Of a stretch of DNA of 49,124 nt, positions 48,559 through 49,124 are shown piece by piece. This DNA is from Nanobdellota archaeon (GTDB taxonomy: Archaea; Nanobdellota; Nanobdellia; Woesearchaeales; SM23-78). The translations under genes were made by a program, and so were the position numbers. The notes beneath the pieces are model-generated. The model ran no database searches. It was not told where the DNA came from and saw only the letters and a list, made by a program, of their open reading frames with translations. The DNA is taken from assembly GCA_018819305.1 (NCBI GenBank), contig JAHJQO010000004.1, positions 1 to 49,124 on the forward strand, in the 5' to 3' direction. The stretch's first letter is position 1, and every line of letters begins with the position of its first letter.

Positions 48559-48569
48559 CGCGCAGGGCA
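48559..48569. repeat. tRNA-Glu 3'-end-like sequence 3
   Basis: CGCGCAGGGCA matches the tRNA-Glu 3' end in 9 of 11 bases. It follows the Fic gene and may close a second, smaller inserted segment. The match is short, so chance cannot be excluded. Confidence 0.35.
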
Positions 48570-48590
48570 TATTTATTTTTATCTGAGAAA

Positions 48591-48955
48591 TTATTTCTTA
48601 GCTATCTTCCAGAGAACATCAAAGTATTGTTTGTAGCTCTTAGCTGCTGCTTTGTCTCTAATTAGGGTCGCTACGGGCTTTTCTGTCCAGACAATAATGG
48701 CGACTTTGTCGCTGTAGATAATTGTTTCTGTTAATGAATCAAAATGTTTTGGAAGAAATTTTATTTGTGTGAAATTGTCTTTTATTTCTTTGCTCCTCGT
48801 CTTTTTAAGGTATAGTTTTTCCAGAATGCTGCACCCATAAGTTTCAGTGAGTTTTCTGGCGCTCCAAATACATAATAATCCTTTGTGTCTTTTAATGTGT
48901 CAATAAGAAGAAGTTTTATTCCTCGAATTCCTTTGTAGGTAAGAGCATAAAATTT
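48591..48955 (-). pseudogene. Decayed TrmB-family gene fragment
   Basis: The minus strand encodes the C-terminal half of a TrmB-like effector domain in two frames: ALTYKGIRGIKLLLIDTL with DYYVFGAPENSLKLMG in one, then KHFDSLTETIIYSDKVAIIV and SYKQYFDVLWKIAKK in another. It resembles the TrmB at 34548-35291, which ends with MNHFDMLWKLSKK. A frameshift near 48800-48815, an in-frame stop at 48956-48958 and loss of the N-terminal HTH show that it is a pseudogene. Its truncated 5' side ends about 30 bp before the terminal repeat. Confidence 0.8.
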
Positions 48956-48987
48956 CTAGAAAAAATAAGGGGGGATTTAGCAGCAGC

Positions 48988-49124
48988 TATAAAAGAAAAA
49001 GCATAAAATGAAACATTCTAAAAACAAAAAGTTACTTTTTCCAAGAAAAAAGTAACTTTTTCAATAAAAATACGAATCCTTCCTATTAAACCACAAAAGA
49101 ATACAAAATCATTTAATGGATGGA
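48988..49124. repeat. Terminal direct repeat, copy 2
   Basis: Identical to 1-137, including the 15-bp-arm hairpin (here 49026-49061). The remainder of 48956-48987 shows no feature. Confidence 0.95.

Noticed and set aside
1-49124. A 49-kb plasmid or virus because of the identical ends
   Set aside because: No replication initiator, capsid, terminase, integrase or partition gene is visible, and many single-copy chromosomal genes are present.

Overview
The window looks like a piece of chromosome from a small, AT-rich archaeon, probably a DPANN-type lineage (Woesearchaeota/Pacearchaeota-like). That placement is inferred from gene content and not from a marker tree. The archaeal evidence is direct: TFS/RpoM, LonB membrane protease, Kae1, Dph6, archease, the SecF-SecD order, class III signal peptide pilins, an Era-like GTPase with DUF2073 and DUF2072 partners, and tRNA introns with bulge-helix-bulge splice sites. 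Many genes have a TATA-like box about 25-30 nt before the start codon and no Shine-Dalgarno sequence (leaderless transcripts); others have GGTG or GGAGG sites. PlsX, a PlsC-like acyltransferase, a fused GuaA and a cold-shock protein are bacterial in flavour.

Layout. 0.2-8.2 kb: PFL-activase-like radical SAM protein, TFS, GH15-like enzyme, a membrane-anchored Cys-rich protein, an AAA ATPase with a hairpin leader, PlsX, a nucleotidyltransferase and a RelE-type toxin-antitoxin pair. 8.2-11 kb: a hairpin cluster, then dph6 with its 3' end duplicated around an unknown gene. 11-17 kb: surface proteins (one of 930 residues with DUF4215-type repeats), lonB and a metallophosphoesterase gene broken by one TGA. 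17-24 kb: TPR proteins, a second RelE-type pair, guaA, kae1, a lipoprotein and csp. 24-34.5 kb: a phosphoesterase-propeller fusion, PlsC-like protein, archease, a COG2108 radical SAM protein, a pseudokinase, TatD, a TumE/TumA-like pair, the GTPase cluster and an IscU-like scaffold. 34.5-39.5 kb: a TrmB regulator with its operator, pilins and secF-secD.

39.5-43 kb is a tRNA region: Val(GAC) with a 14-nt intron, Gly(GCC) with a 140-nt intron, Ile(UAU) with two introns (28 and 95 nt) and intronless Glu(UUC). Clusters of short perfect hairpins occur between these genes and inside the two long introns. A 231-bp element between secD and tRNA-Val folds as nested stems carrying several hairpins. 43-48.6 kb lies downstream of tRNA-Glu and holds a methyltransferase, a transglutaminase-like protein, an unusual radical SAM protein, a ThDP decarboxylase of the phosphonopyruvate/sulfopyruvate type, a HAD protein and a Fic protein. 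It is punctuated by short copies of the tRNA-Glu 3' end. A decayed TrmB gene follows.

Three themes stand out. (1) Gene 3' ends (tRNA-Gly, tRNA-Glu, dph6) are duplicated with one or a few genes between the intact gene and the displaced 3' fragment, which is the footprint of site-specific integration, although no integrase is present. (2) Multi-hairpin cassettes appear both in intergenic DNA and inside tRNA introns. (3) The cluster at 44.4-47.5 kb resembles an undescribed small-molecule pathway. The first and last 137 bases of the window are identical, so the sequence is either circular as assembled or bounded by a repeat.
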